Part shown: positions 36,397 through 44,933 of the stretch, one piece after another
How positions within the stretch are numbered: position 1 is the first letter of the stretch
Layout: each line of letters opens with the position of its first letter
Assembly: GCA_965223775.1 (NCBI GenBank)
Contig: OZ245021.1
Coordinates: 1,798,001 to 1,862,000 of the forward strand
Source of the DNA: JAJDXW01 sp965223775
GTDB taxonomy: Bacteria; Pseudomonadota; Gammaproteobacteria; HK1
Direction of reading: 5' to 3'
DNA length: 64,000 nt
Translations under genes and position numbers: made by a program
The notes under the pieces: model-generated
The model's database searches: none
What the model was told of the DNA's origin: nothing
Seen by the model: the letters and a program-made list of their open reading frames with translations, nothing else

Positions 36397-37721
36397 CAGT
36401 TCTTCTCCTTGAGGTTTCGCATCGTCAGAGGCGAGGTGGGCGGCTCTGACGGTGGGGTGTCGCACTGGAGTTGCCAGGAGGGGCGGTCGCGCTTGACGGC
36501 GGTATTGGCGTAGGCGTCGAGGCGGGTGGCGAGTCCTGCACTGTTGCCGTCGTGGACGACCTCGATGGGTCGCGAAGGCGGTGCATCGGGGTCGTAACGC
36601 AAGGTGACGGTTTCGCCGACGAGGATGGCATCGACCTCGTAGAGCCGGCCGTGCAGGCTCAACGTGCGGTCTTTCATCACGCGGCGTTTGGCCTCGAAGA
36701 GGAAGAGGTCGTCGAGGTCGGTGGTGGGGTCGAGGTAGCGCACGTCGTGCCCGGCGAGCGCCCATTGCTCGAGCGGGGTGCGCCCGTCGAGGCCGCGATG
36801 GGGCGATTGGTGGTACTCGCCCTCGACCCAGGCCCACAGGGTGCGGTTCAGTGTGTCGAGGCTGGTGGTGGCCTCAGCGGTGAGATGGCGCAGCCAGGCG
36901 GCGCGAAGGGTTCGGAAGAAGCGCTCGATCTTTCCGCGCCCGGCGGGCTGATAGGGCCGGGAATGGATGAGCACGATGCCGAGTTTCGCGCACACGAGCG
37001 CAAGTTGCTGGGAGCGGAAGTTCGCCCCGTTGTCGACGTAGAGCCGGGCGGGCAGGCCGCGCCGCGCGATGGCCTGCTTGAACACGGGCAGCAACGCGGT
37101 GGTGTTCTCCGCGTAGGCGAAGGCGGCGAAGAGGATGACGCGGGTGGCGTCGTCGATGAACGCGATGAGGAAAGACTTTCTGCGCCGGCGCCCGTCGCTG
37201 ACTTTGGGGCCGTGCATCACATCGCTCATCCAAAGCTCCCCGGCGTCACGGAAGGCGAACCGTCGCCGGTCGGTAGCGACGGGCTCACCGGGGCGCTTGT
37301 CGAGCAGGCCCTCGCGCGAGAGCAGCCGGTGCACGGTCGAGGGGGCAAGCGGGTGGTCGACGCCGCGTTCGCGGGCGATGGCGATGAGGGCTTTGACCGA
37401 GCGCGCGGGCTGCTCGGTCTTGAGCGAGACGAGCAGCTCGGCGACCTCGGGGGGCAGGCGCCGGGGCTGGCCGCGGTCGGCACGGGTCTTCGGATACAGC
37501 GCCTCGAACCCGCCGGTGCGATACAAGCTCAGCCAATCGCGCATCGTCTCGACGGCGACGCGGGTGCGCCGGGTGCCGGGGATGGTGTAGGTGCGCTGGG
37601 CCTTCTCGTGCAGGGTGCGCCGGATGTCTCGGCTGCCCGGGGGCAGGCGCAGCACGTCGGCGATGAGGCCGTAGCGGAACAGCGCCACGGCTTTGTGCAG
37701 CTCCTCATCGCAGTGGTTCAT
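36396..37721 (-). CDS. DDE (rve) transposase, Mu/Tn5053-like
   Basis: About 441 residues: an N-terminal helix-turn-helix region (TRVAVETMRDWLSLYRTGGFEAL), then the integrase catalytic core. The DDE residues fit WMSDVMHGPK (first Asp), RLYVDNGANFRS (second Asp) and PAGRGKIERFFRTLR (Glu). A C-terminal beta-barrel follows (RTLSLHGRLYEVDAILVGETV). Start ATG at 37721 (MNHCDEELHKAVALF); the frame stays open upstream into the IS3 element without meaning. Together with the ATPase it forms the core of a transposon. Confidence 0.9.
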   Translation of the reverse strand: MNHCDEELHKAVALFRYGLIADVLRLPPGSRDIRRTLHEKAQRTYTIPGTRRTRVAVETMRDWLSLYRTGGFEALYPKTRADRGQPRRLPPEVAELLVSLKTEQPARSVKALIAIARERGVDHPLAPSTVHRLLSREGLLDKRPGEPVATDRRRFAFRDAGELWMSDVMHGPKVSDGRRRRKSFLIAFIDDATRVILFAAFAYAENTTALLPVFKQAIARRGLPARLYVDNGANFRSQQLALVCAKLGIVLIHSRPYQPAGRGKIERFFRTLRAAWLRHLTAEATTSLDTLNRTLWAWVEGEYHQSPHRGLDGRTPLEQWALAGHDVRYLDPTTDLDDLFLFEAKRRVMKDRTLSLHGRLYEVDAILVGETVTLRYDPDAPPSRPIEVVHDGNSAGLATRLDAYANTAVKRDRPSWQLQCDTPPSEPPTSPLTMRNLKEKN

Positions 37722-37836
37722 GGGCGAGGTCCTCGTCGGTGGGGCGCATCGGCCCGGGACGGGGGACGCTACGCAAGCGCCGGTGGTGAACCGTACCGGG
37801 TTTCCCGGAGGCTCCAAACCTTGAGAGACTGGAGCG

Positions 37837-38160
37837 ATGAAACATTCAAACAGATACTCCCCGGAGCTTCGGGAACGGGCAGTGCGGTTGGTCCTGGACC
37901 CCCAGGGCGGGCACGAAACGCAATGGGCGGCGATCGTCTCGGTGTCGTCGAAGGTGGGCTGTTCGGCCGAGACGCTACGCAAGTGGGTTCGTCGAGCTGA
38001 ACGCGATGCGGGGGTTCGACCCGGGCTGACGAGCGAGGAGCGTGAGCGGCTCAAGGCGTTGGAGAGGGAGAACCTGGAGCTTCGTCGGGCGAACGAGATC
38101 CTGCGCAAGGCTTCGGCGTATTTTGCCCAGGCGGAGCTCGACCGCCGACCCAAAACATGA
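37837..38160 (+). CDS. IS3 OrfA, transposase helix-turn-helix subunit
   Basis: 107 residues: RYSPELRERAVRLVLD opens the HTH_Tnp_1 domain, CSAETLRKWVRRAE is the recognition region, followed by a leucine-zipper-like segment RLKALERENLELRRANEIL. Overlaps orfB by 4 bases (ATGA) in the -1 frame, the classical IS3 arrangement for making an OrfAB fusion by frameshifting or coupled translation; an A run (CCAAAACA) sits just before the overlap. Confidence 0.93.
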   Translation: MKHSNRYSPELRERAVRLVLDPQGGHETQWAAIVSVSSKVGCSAETLRKWVRRAERDAGVRPGLTSEERERLKALERENLELRRANEILRKASAYFAQAELDRRPKT

Positions 38161-39062
38161 CGTCGTTCATCGACGCGCACCGCGGCCAGTACGGGGTCGA
38201 GCCGATCTGCACGGAGCTGCCGATCGCCCCGTCGACGTACTACGAGAGCAAGGCCCGGGATGCGGACCGCAGCCGGGTGCCGGCGCGTACCCATCGCGAC
38301 GCGGAACTGCGCGAGCACATCGCCCGGGTGTGGGAGGAGAACTACCGGGTGTACGGGGTTCGCAAGGTGTGGCGACAGCTCCAACGTGAGGGCATCGCGG
38401 TGGCGCGCTGTACGGTCGCGCGGTTGATGCGCGAGCTTGGTCTTCGCGGCGTGATGCGGGGCCCGCGGGTGAAAACGACGACGCCCGTGGCGACGCTCGC
38501 GTGTCCCGCGGACCGGGTCAACCGGGTGTTCCAGGCCCCGCGCCCGAACGCCTTGTGGCTGGCCGACCTGACGTACGTCGCGACTTGGGCGGGGTTCGTC
38601 TATGTCGCGTTCGTCATCGACGCCTATGCCCGGCGCATCGTGGGCTGGCGGGTGTCGAACTCGCTTCGCACCGACCTGGCGCTCGACGCGCTCGAGCAGG
38701 CCCTGTACGCCCGCGTGGTGGACTCTCACGATGCCTTGGTCCACCACGGCGACCGCGGGTCGCAGTATCTGTCCATCCGCTACACCGAACGCCTGGCCGA
38801 GGCCGGCATCGAGCAGTCGGTCGGGAGCGTTGGCGATTCGTACGACAACGCCCTGGCCGAGTCCATCATCGGGCTGTACAAGACCGAGGTGATTCGACCC
38901 CGCGGCCCGTGGCGGAGCCTCGAAGCAGTGGAGTTCGCAACCCTCGACTGGGTCGATTGGTTCAACAACCGCCGGATCCTCGAGCCGATCGGAGACCGAC
39001 CTCCGGCCGAGGCCGAAGCGGCGTACTATCGACAAACCGAGCACACGGCGCTGGCCGCGTGA
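38157..39062 (+). CDS. IS3 OrfB, DDE transposase
   Basis: A 301-residue integrase-core transposase. N-terminal HTH_21 region RVWEENYRVYGVRKVWRQL; DDE residues at LWLADLTYVATWAG (Asp), HHGDRGSQYLSIRY (Asp) and DNALAESIIGLYKTEVI (Glu). C-terminal NNRRILEPIGDRPPAEAEAAYY is standard. Its 3' end is duplicated, mutated and inverted at 32806-33141. Confidence 0.95.
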   Translation: MTSFIDAHRGQYGVEPICTELPIAPSTYYESKARDADRSRVPARTHRDAELREHIARVWEENYRVYGVRKVWRQLQREGIAVARCTVARLMRELGLRGVMRGPRVKTTTPVATLACPADRVNRVFQAPRPNALWLADLTYVATWAGFVYVAFVIDAYARRIVGWRVSNSLRTDLALDALEQALYARVVDSHDALVHHGDRGSQYLSIRYTERLAEAGIEQSVGSVGDSYDNALAESIIGLYKTEVIRPRGPWRSLEAVEFATLDWVDWFNNRRILEPIGDRPPAEAEAAYYRQTEHTALAA

Positions 39063-39063
39063 C

Positions 39064-39735
39064 TCACACTAAACAGTCTCCGGAATTCCCGGCGCGGTTC
39101 AGTGGCGGGTCAGGCCCCATCTTGTGTTGGGGCGCCCGAAGGCGATTCGTCGTGTTCAGACGGTGAGGTTGGAACCCCAACGGTGCGGGCAGCACGCGGA
39201 GCTGCGCGTCGGTGAGGGTGCGCAACGCCCGCAACGCGGTGTCAGTCTGGAGCCGCGTACGCACCGCGCCCACCTCGGCGATGCACCGCACGAGATACTC
39301 GGGCACCAGCCCGATGACGATGCTCAGGACGTGATGGACGAGACGCACCCGGCGCCCGACCCAGCGCATCGCCCCCGGGAGCTCGACCGCATCGCGGCGC
39401 AGCTCATTGGCCGCGGCGGCCAGGCTCGGGGCCTGCTCGGCGTGGGCCACCACCGCTTCGACCTCGTCCAACTCGCCAGGAAACCGTGCGGCCAGACACT
39501 CCGGCAGCAGGCTGAAGGTGGTGTGGCTCTCAGGGCAGTACCAGCGAGCGATCTTCGTCCCGCGCGGGCTCTTGCGCGCGTAGGTGCCGTGGCGTGCCAG
39601 CGAACATCCGCCGTGCGGGTGGTTCGGGCAGCGCTTGAGCCTTGCATCGCGCCACGCCTCGGCCCTAACGTATCCCTCGCCGGTAAGCCCCGTCTCGTAG
39701 CGAAGCTGCACCGGCCGTGGCCCGGCGGGGTTCAT
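39064..39735 (-). CDS. Zinc-ribbon protein of the transposition module, C terminus altered by IS3
   Basis: A 223-residue protein with an N-terminal metal-binding pattern: CPNHPHGGC, then ARHGTYARK, then WYCPESHTTFSLLPECL, like the zinc ribbons found ahead of some DDE transposases. A helical, Ala/Arg-rich region follows. The last 11 or so residues are read from the IS3 right end. In the pre-insertion sequence the frame would have run from GPDPPP to a TAG at 37769-37771, only a few codons further on, so little was lost. It is probably the first gene of the module; exact role unknown. Confidence 0.65.
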   Translation of the reverse strand: MNPAGPRPVQLRYETGLTGEGYVRAEAWRDARLKRCPNHPHGGCSLARHGTYARKSPRGTKIARWYCPESHTTFSLLPECLAARFPGELDEVEAVVAHAEQAPSLAAAANELRRDAVELPGAMRWVGRRVRLVHHVLSIVIGLVPEYLVRCIAEVGAVRTRLQTDTALRALRTLTDAQLRVLPAPLGFQPHRLNTTNRLRAPQHKMGPDPPLNRAGNSGDCLV

Positions 39736-40381
39736 CCCCCCGCGCGGGCCAACTCCTCTCTCGTCGCAAAGGGTGTCGAGACTACGGCGGCGACCATCGC
39801 CGCGCCAAGCGCTGACGATGTGGACGCGTCCTGCGGACCGAGCGCCGTCCTACGGAACGCGTGGACAAGGCCTGGACAAGCGCTGCGCACTTGCCCACCC
39901 CTTGCCCACACTCGGCGCTTTCGCGCCCACATCCTCACCGCTTCTGCAACAACAATTCATGAGAACGGCGACGGCAACGGCTCCGGCCGGTCCCCCGATT
40001 GCTCCGTCATCCCAGGCAATCCGTCTACGGAACAGAGCGGGCAATTCCTGGGGGGATCTCACGAGGGAAAGCGAGAAACAACACCACCTGTCAACGGCGG
40101 AGAGAAACCAGGCCAGAGGGCGGAGCAAGACACTGCCACTGCGGCCGTGGGGTTGAGGTGGTCCGAGGGGGTCGGGCTTCGGCTTGGGGCGGCGGGAGCC
40201 GGAAACGCAGGGAGGGCGTAGCCCGACTGGAGTTTCCGGCTGAGGACGGCGCGACGATCAGGACTCTGCGCAGCGGACCGGGCGACGCGGACGAGGTTCG
40301 CGCAGGACCTTCGGAACCTTACCCTCGCCGCCCCCCAAGTGAACAGGAACCAGAAGAGCGGGAAGGACGCGAGCGAGTGGG
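39736..40381. other. Long gene-free region upstream of the zinc-ribbon gene
   Basis: No convincing gene in 646 bases. A 10-bp inverted repeat (AGCCGGAAAC 40197-40206, GTTTCCGGCT 40232-40241) lies downstream of the LysR gene but has no T-run. Repeated TGGACAAG/TTGCCCAC motifs around 39860-39920 and the module's promoter and one transposon end are expected here. Confidence 0.4.
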
Positions 40382-41317
40382 TCAACAACGCAACGGCCGG
40401 GTGATCTGCCTCAGGATCTCCGCGAAGGTCTGGCCGACCAGCGTCAGCGCCACGCCACGGCGAGTCACCAGCTCGAGCTTCGTGTTGAGGCGGTAGGTCG
40501 CTGGCAGGATGCTTCGCATGCGCCCGCTCTCCACCCACCTCTCGGCGTAGGTAACGGGCAGATAACCGATGTGCCAGTCCGACAGGATGAGGAACGACAC
40601 CCCCTCGATCTGGCGTGCCGCCGCGGTCGACTCGAGGCCCCCTGTCAGCGGCGCGACCTGCCGTTCGGACAGATAGGCGCGGTGAACCAGGTCGACCTCG
40701 TGCACGTCGTTGCGGTCGAGCCCGTGCGGCGCCCGGTCGAAGAGCGGGTGCCCGGAACCGCAGTAAAGCTCGACCGGATCGTCGTAGAGCGCCTCGTAGG
40801 ACAAGCCCGGGCGGTGCTGGTGGAAGACGCCGATCCCGAGATTGACCCGGTTCTCCAGGACGGCGCGCTCGATCTCGTCCGGCGCCAGCGTGTGGAAGTG
40901 AATATGGACCTGCCGAGCCTTGGCCCGGAAGGCTCGGAGCACGTCCGCCATTGGATAGCCGCGCTCGGTGGCCCAGTTGTCGATCGCGGCGATGGAAAGG
41001 TCCCCGACCAGCTCGCCGCGAAGCGCGCCCACGGTGGTGCGGAAACTCTCGAGCGCGGTCGAGAGGTGCTGGCATGCCTCGTAGACGATCCGTCCCTTGT
41101 CGGTCAGGCGGAACCCGGCACGCCCGCGTTGACATAGACGCATCCCAAGGCGCGTTTCCAGATCGCCGATCTGGCGGCTGATGGTCGACTGGCTGACGTT
41201 CAGCGAAACCTGCGCCGCCGCGAATCCGCCGGACTCGGCGACTGTCGTGAAAACCGCGAGAAGATGGAGGTCGGCCTTGTGAAGGCGCGGGGTGGTGGTC
41301 GTACCTGGTGGCTCCAT
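40382..41317 (-). CDS. LysR-family transcriptional regulator
   Basis: A 311-residue regulator. The N-terminal winged helix reads HLLAVFTTVAESGGFAAAQ and VSQSTISRQIGDLETRLG (recognition helix), followed by a LysR effector-binding domain (ELVGDLSIAAIDNW, LGIGVFHQHRPGLSYEALY). It is transcribed divergently from the substrate-binding protein gene of the betaine-type ABC transporter, the usual arrangement for a LysR regulator and its target. The effector is unknown; the transported osmolyte or guanidino compound is a guess. Confidence 0.92.
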   Translation of the reverse strand: MEPPGTTTTPRLHKADLHLLAVFTTVAESGGFAAAQVSLNVSQSTISRQIGDLETRLGMRLCQRGRAGFRLTDKGRIVYEACQHLSTALESFRTTVGALRGELVGDLSIAAIDNWATERGYPMADVLRAFRAKARQVHIHFHTLAPDEIERAVLENRVNLGIGVFHQHRPGLSYEALYDDPVELYCGSGHPLFDRAPHGLDRNDVHEVDLVHRAYLSERQVAPLTGGLESTAAARQIEGVSFLILSDWHIGYLPVTYAERWVESGRMRSILPATYRLNTKLELVTRRGVALTLVGQTFAEILRQITRPLRC

Positions 41318-41605
41318 ACTTGATTATCCTTACATGCTAATACCTGATGATTGATGTTTTTTCTATCTGAATGCAACCCTATCATCCGTCCGTCGAAGAA
41401 GGAATCACGGCGATGACGGACATGCGAGGACTCGAAGAAACGGCCACCGCTCCGAGGGCCGGGGTAGCCACGACGACCACGGCCCCCCGGTGACGTGTGG
41501 CTGGAACGACCGTTGGGAGGGACGAGTCAATCGCGCAGCCATGCCGAACCTGACGATGCAATCGACGTGCATCGCCGTCACTCAAGCGATTCGGAGGAGA
41601 AGTCG
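41318..41605. promoter_or_regulatory. Divergent LysR / transporter promoter region
   Basis: A 288-base intergenic region. The part next to the LysR start (41321-41390) is distinctly A/T-rich with repeated TGATGATTGATG and TTGATTATCC motifs, where overlapping promoters and a LysR operator would be expected. I could not fix the -35/-10 boxes. A GGAGGAGA ribosome-binding site precedes the transporter gene. Confidence 0.4.
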
Positions 41606-42562
41606 ATGAAGACACTCAATTGGCGCAGGGCCCTCGGCGCGGCCTTGCTGTCCGCCAGCGTGGCTTCGGCCCAGGCCGCGGACATCGTGATCGGCGTTCC
41701 CAACTGGCCGTCGGTCGCCGCGACCGCGAGCATTCTCAAGGTGGTGCTGGAGGAGAACTTCGGCCTGGAGGTGGAACTCCAGAACGGTACCAACCCGGTC
41801 ATCTTCGAGGCGATGGACTCGGGCAGCATGCACGTCCATCCGGAGGTCTGGCTTCCCAACCAAGCCAATCTGCACGAGAAGTTCGTGAAGACGAAGGGCA
41901 CCGTCAGGATGAGCCCCAACGGCGTTCCTTCGTTCCAGGGAATGTGCGTGACCAAGGCGACCGCCGAACGCACCGGAATCACGCACATCTCCGATCTGAG
42001 CGATCCCGACATGGCGAAGAACTTCGACACCAACGGCGACGGTCGCGGCGAAGTGTGGGTCGGGGCGTCGGGCTGGGCATCGACGAACGTCGAGAAGATC
42101 CGCGCGAAGAGCTACGGATACGACGAGACGATGGAGCTCCTGGAAATGGACGAGACGCTGGCGATGGCGAGCGTCGACGCGGCGGTCGCGAAGGACGCGG
42201 ACCACGTGTTCTACTGCTACACGCCCAACCACGTCTTCGCCATGCACGATCTCGTGATCCTCGAGGAGCCCGAGTACGACGCGTCCAAGTGGAACGTCAT
42301 CCAGCCCACCGACGATCCGCAGTGGCTGGAGAAATCGGACGCTCCGGTCGCCTGGGACCTGGCGTTTCTACACGTGCACTACGCGACGGCCCTGGAGCAG
42401 GCGCATCCCGAAGCCGCCGCCATGCTGAGCAACGTCAAGCTGACCACCGATCTGGTGTCCGGCATGACGTTCGCCCTCGTGGTCGACAAGGCCGATCCGA
42501 ACGACTACGCCGTCCAGTGGGCGAAGGACAACTCCGCGCTGGTGGATTCCTGGATGAAGTAG
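41606..42562 (+). CDS. proX: Betaine/quaternary-amine-type ABC transporter, periplasmic binding protein
   Basis: A 318-residue binding protein with signal peptide WRRALGAALLSASVASAQA (cleaved before ADIVIG). OpuAC-fold features are IGVPNWPSVAATASILKVVL, HVHPEVWLPNQ and VWVGASGWASTNVEKIRA, typical of glycine-betaine/proline-betaine receptors. Trp and Tyr residues (WPSV, VWLP, GASGWAS, YCYTPNH) may form the cation-pi cage, so a quaternary or guanidinium ligand is likely. The ABC and permease genes follow, separated by one minus-strand gene. Confidence 0.87.
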   Translation: MKTLNWRRALGAALLSASVASAQAADIVIGVPNWPSVAATASILKVVLEENFGLEVELQNGTNPVIFEAMDSGSMHVHPEVWLPNQANLHEKFVKTKGTVRMSPNGVPSFQGMCVTKATAERTGITHISDLSDPDMAKNFDTNGDGRGEVWVGASGWASTNVEKIRAKSYGYDETMELLEMDETLAMASVDAAVAKDADHVFYCYTPNHVFAMHDLVILEEPEYDASKWNVIQPTDDPQWLEKSDAPVAWDLAFLHVHYATALEQAHPEAAAMLSNVKLTTDLVSGMTFALVVDKADPNDYAVQWAKDNSALVDSWMK

Positions 42563-42836
42563 GCGCCGCGAATCGGTTCGTTACCCGCGCCCCTTTTCTA
42601 TCGGAGTGCGGTCGGGCCAGCGCCACGCGGCGGCGTTCACGCAGCACGGGCGCGTCCGTGCAGGGGCAGCGAGGCATGAGACGGGCGGTACCGGCGGTAT
42701 CGCCCGCCTCTGATCCCCGGGCGAGCCGTCGCTCGACTTGCGAGCGCGAGCCGAGTCGCTGGCGCGCGACCGCAAACCGGGGCCGTCGGTGCAGGTGAAC
42801 GCGAAGGTCGGTTGTCCGCCGCCCCCGCCCGGCGCC

Positions 42837-43730
42837 CTAGGCCTCGTCCCGGCAAAGTGCCTGACAAAGGCAATGGATGCCGCCGCCGCCCAAGGTGAAC
42901 ATCGACATGTCCGGATCGAAGACCTCGAACCCCATGGCCCGCAAGCGCGCGTTCAGGCTTCGCGACTCGCGCATCGACAGCACCCGGTCGTTGCCGAGCG
43001 CGACCAGGTTGACCCCGAGGTTCCTGGCCTCCGCATAGCCGACCTCCACGAACTCGAATCCGCGCCCGTGAAGCAGCGCCACCAGCCAGTCCTCCATCGC
43101 TTCGACGCAGGCCACGAGCAGCTTCGGCGCGAGCGGCACCACCAGCCCGTCCATGTGCACGAAGTCCCGCGAGATCGGGGCGACCACCGCCTCCCATCCC
43201 TCATCCCGCACCCAGCCAGCTACCTGCCCGGAGCCCTCGCGCTCGGAACGCTCGCCGCAATAGCCGATGAGCACGAACCCCGGCTCCAGGATGTTGAAGT
43301 CGCCGCCCTCGAAGTGACCGGCAGAGGCGTAGCGCCAGATCGGAATGTCGTTGTCCTGGTAGAAGCGGATGGCGGTGACGTAGTCGGCACGCCGGTTCTT
43401 GAGCTGCATGTGGCAGATGAGCGCGCCCCAGGGCGTCATGGCGCTCGAGTCGCGGGCGAAGAAATTGCGGTGCAGGGATTCGTCGGAGTCCAGGTAGTGG
43501 CACCTGACGCCGTTCGACTCGTAGATCGAGACCATTTCGGCGTGCTGGGACATGGCCGTCTGGAGGTTGAACTCGACGCCCGTGTGCCTCTGGTTGTTCA
43601 GCGTGCGCATCGCGATCGGACCCGCGTCGGTCCAGCGGTAGAACTCGGGCGTGCCGAGAAGCACGTCCTTCAGCGGTCCGTAGTCGTTCGTGATGCCCCA
43701 GCGGTGCGGCTCGAGAGAAGAAGTGGTCAT
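42837..43730 (-). CDS. Amidinotransferase / dimethylargininase-superfamily enzyme
   Basis: A 297-residue pentein-fold guanidino-modifying enzyme. EGGDFNILEPG provides the Glu/Asp pair, FVHMDGLVV the catalytic His, and the C-terminal GGGGIHCLCQALCRD the nucleophilic Cys. N-terminal YGPLKDVLLGTPEFYRW also fits. Family members include arginine deiminase, dimethylargininase and glycine amidinotransferase; substrate not determinable. It is embedded, on the opposite strand, between the binding-protein gene and the ABC genes of a cation transporter, which suggests it acts on the imported solute. Start ATG at 43730 (MTTSSLEPHRWG). Confidence 0.75.
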   Translation of the reverse strand: MTTSSLEPHRWGITNDYGPLKDVLLGTPEFYRWTDAGPIAMRTLNNQRHTGVEFNLQTAMSQHAEMVSIYESNGVRCHYLDSDESLHRNFFARDSSAMTPWGALICHMQLKNRRADYVTAIRFYQDNDIPIWRYASAGHFEGGDFNILEPGFVLIGYCGERSEREGSGQVAGWVRDEGWEAVVAPISRDFVHMDGLVVPLAPKLLVACVEAMEDWLVALLHGRGFEFVEVGYAEARNLGVNLVALGNDRVLSMRESRSLNARLRAMGFEVFDPDMSMFTLGGGGIHCLCQALCRDEA

Positions 43731-43886
43731 GGGTTGTTGCGTCTCGGCTTTGGATGGCCTCGTGAGTAGACCACTATTGGCGGCGTCCGCGCCATTGCGG
43801 AAACACGGCGGCTGGCCGGGCGGACGTGCACGAGGAGTTTCCGGCAGCCGCCGAGAGCTCATCCATCGCCACCGGAGGCATGCAAG

Positions 43887-44933
43887 TTGAGTGAACCCGT
43901 CATCAGGCTGGAAAACGTGTGGAAGATCTTCGGCACCCGGGTCGACGAGGCGATGCGGGCGATCGCTGAGGAGGGTCTCGGCAAGTCGCAGGTGCTCGAC
44001 CGGTTCGGATGCGTGGTCGGGATCGCGGATTGCTCGTTCGAGATCCCGCGTGGAGAGATCTTCTGCGTCATGGGACTGTCGGGGTCCGGCAAGTCGACCA
44101 TGGTGCGTCACATCAATCGGCTGATCGAGCCCACTGCCGGTCGCATCGAAGTGCTCGGAACGGATGTGCTGGCGCTTGGCGAGGGTGATCTGAGGGAGCT
44201 CCGCGCCGCCCACATCGGGATGGTGTTCCAGCACATGGCGTTGTTCCCCCACCGCACGGTGCGGGACAACGTCGCGTTCCCGCTTCAGGTGCAGGGACAG
44301 CCGAAGTCGAAGCGCTGGGAGGTCTCCCAGCGCTGCCTCAGCCTCGTCAATCTCGACGGCTACGAGGACCGGTTCCCGAGCGAGCTCTCGGGCGGCATGC
44401 AGCAACGGGTCGGGCTCGCCCGGGCCCTTGCCTCGGACCCCGAGGTGCTGCTCATGGACGAGCCGTTCTCCGCCCTCGACCCGTTGATCCGGCGCCAGCT
44501 TCAGGAGCAGTTCCTGGCGCTCTCGTCCGAGCTGAACAAGACCACGGTCTTCATCACCCACGATCTGGACGAAGCGATCCGCATCGGCACCCGGATCGCA
44601 ATCATGAAGGACGGCCGGATCGTGCAGATCGGAACCCCCGAAGAGATCGTCACGGATCCGATCGACGACTACGTGCGGGACTTCGTGGAGGGCATCTCCA
44701 CGCTGAAGCTGCTCTTCGCCCACTCCATCATGGAGCCCGTCGACGCGTACCGGCCTCGCCCGGGTGAGGACCTGATTCTCGCCCCCAGGGCTCCACACGA
44801 CACCGATCTGAGCGCGCTGATCGATCTCTCGACCACGACCGATCAGCCCATCGTGATTACCGAGGGCGGCACGGACGTAGGCGTCATCGACAAGGCGACG
44901 CTCCTCGCAGGGATCAAGGGTGGTGACAACTGA
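43887..44933 (+). CDS. proV: Betaine-type ABC transporter, ATP-binding subunit
   Basis: A 348-residue ABC ATPase of the ProV/OpuAA type. Walker A GLSGSGKSTMVRHINRLIEP, Q-loop FQHMALFPHRTV, signature LSGGMQQRVGLARAL, Walker B VLLMDEPFSALDP and the H-loop ITHDLDEA. A CBS-like C-terminal region (ITEGGTDVGVIDKATLL) follows, as in osmoregulated importers. Start is TTG at 43887 with GGAGG seven bases upstream. Stop overlaps the permease start (TGATG). Confidence 0.93.
   Translation: MSEPVIRLENVWKIFGTRVDEAMRAIAEEGLGKSQVLDRFGCVVGIADCSFEIPRGEIFCVMGLSGSGKSTMVRHINRLIEPTAGRIEVLGTDVLALGEGDLRELRAAHIGMVFQHMALFPHRTVRDNVAFPLQVQGQPKSKRWEVSQRCLSLVNLDGYEDRFPSELSGGMQQRVGLARALASDPEVLLMDEPFSALDPLIRRQLQEQFLALSSELNKTTVFITHDLDEAIRIGTRIAIMKDGRIVQIGTPEEIVTDPIDDYVRDFVEGISTLKLLFAHSIMEPVDAYRPRPGEDLILAPRAPHDTDLSALIDLSTTTDQPIVITEGGTDVGVIDKATLLAGIKGGDN

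Larger units (their letters stand above)
37787..39101 (+). mobile_element. Complete IS3-family element with 4-bp target duplication
   Basis: 1315 bp. Terminal inverted repeats begin TGAACCG at both ends (TGAACCGTACCGGGTTTCCC left; TGAACCGCGCCGGGAATTCC right, read inward), flanked by direct repeats GTGG at 37783-37786 and 39102-39105. It carries overlapping orfA and orfB in the plus direction. It inserted into the last codons of the minus-strand zinc-ribbon gene, so it is younger than the transposon it sits in. Confidence 0.93.

Noticed and set aside
40197..40241. Inverted repeat AGCCGGAAAC/GTTTCCGGCT as a terminator for the LysR gene
   Set aside because: The loop is 25 bases and there is no T-run on either strand.
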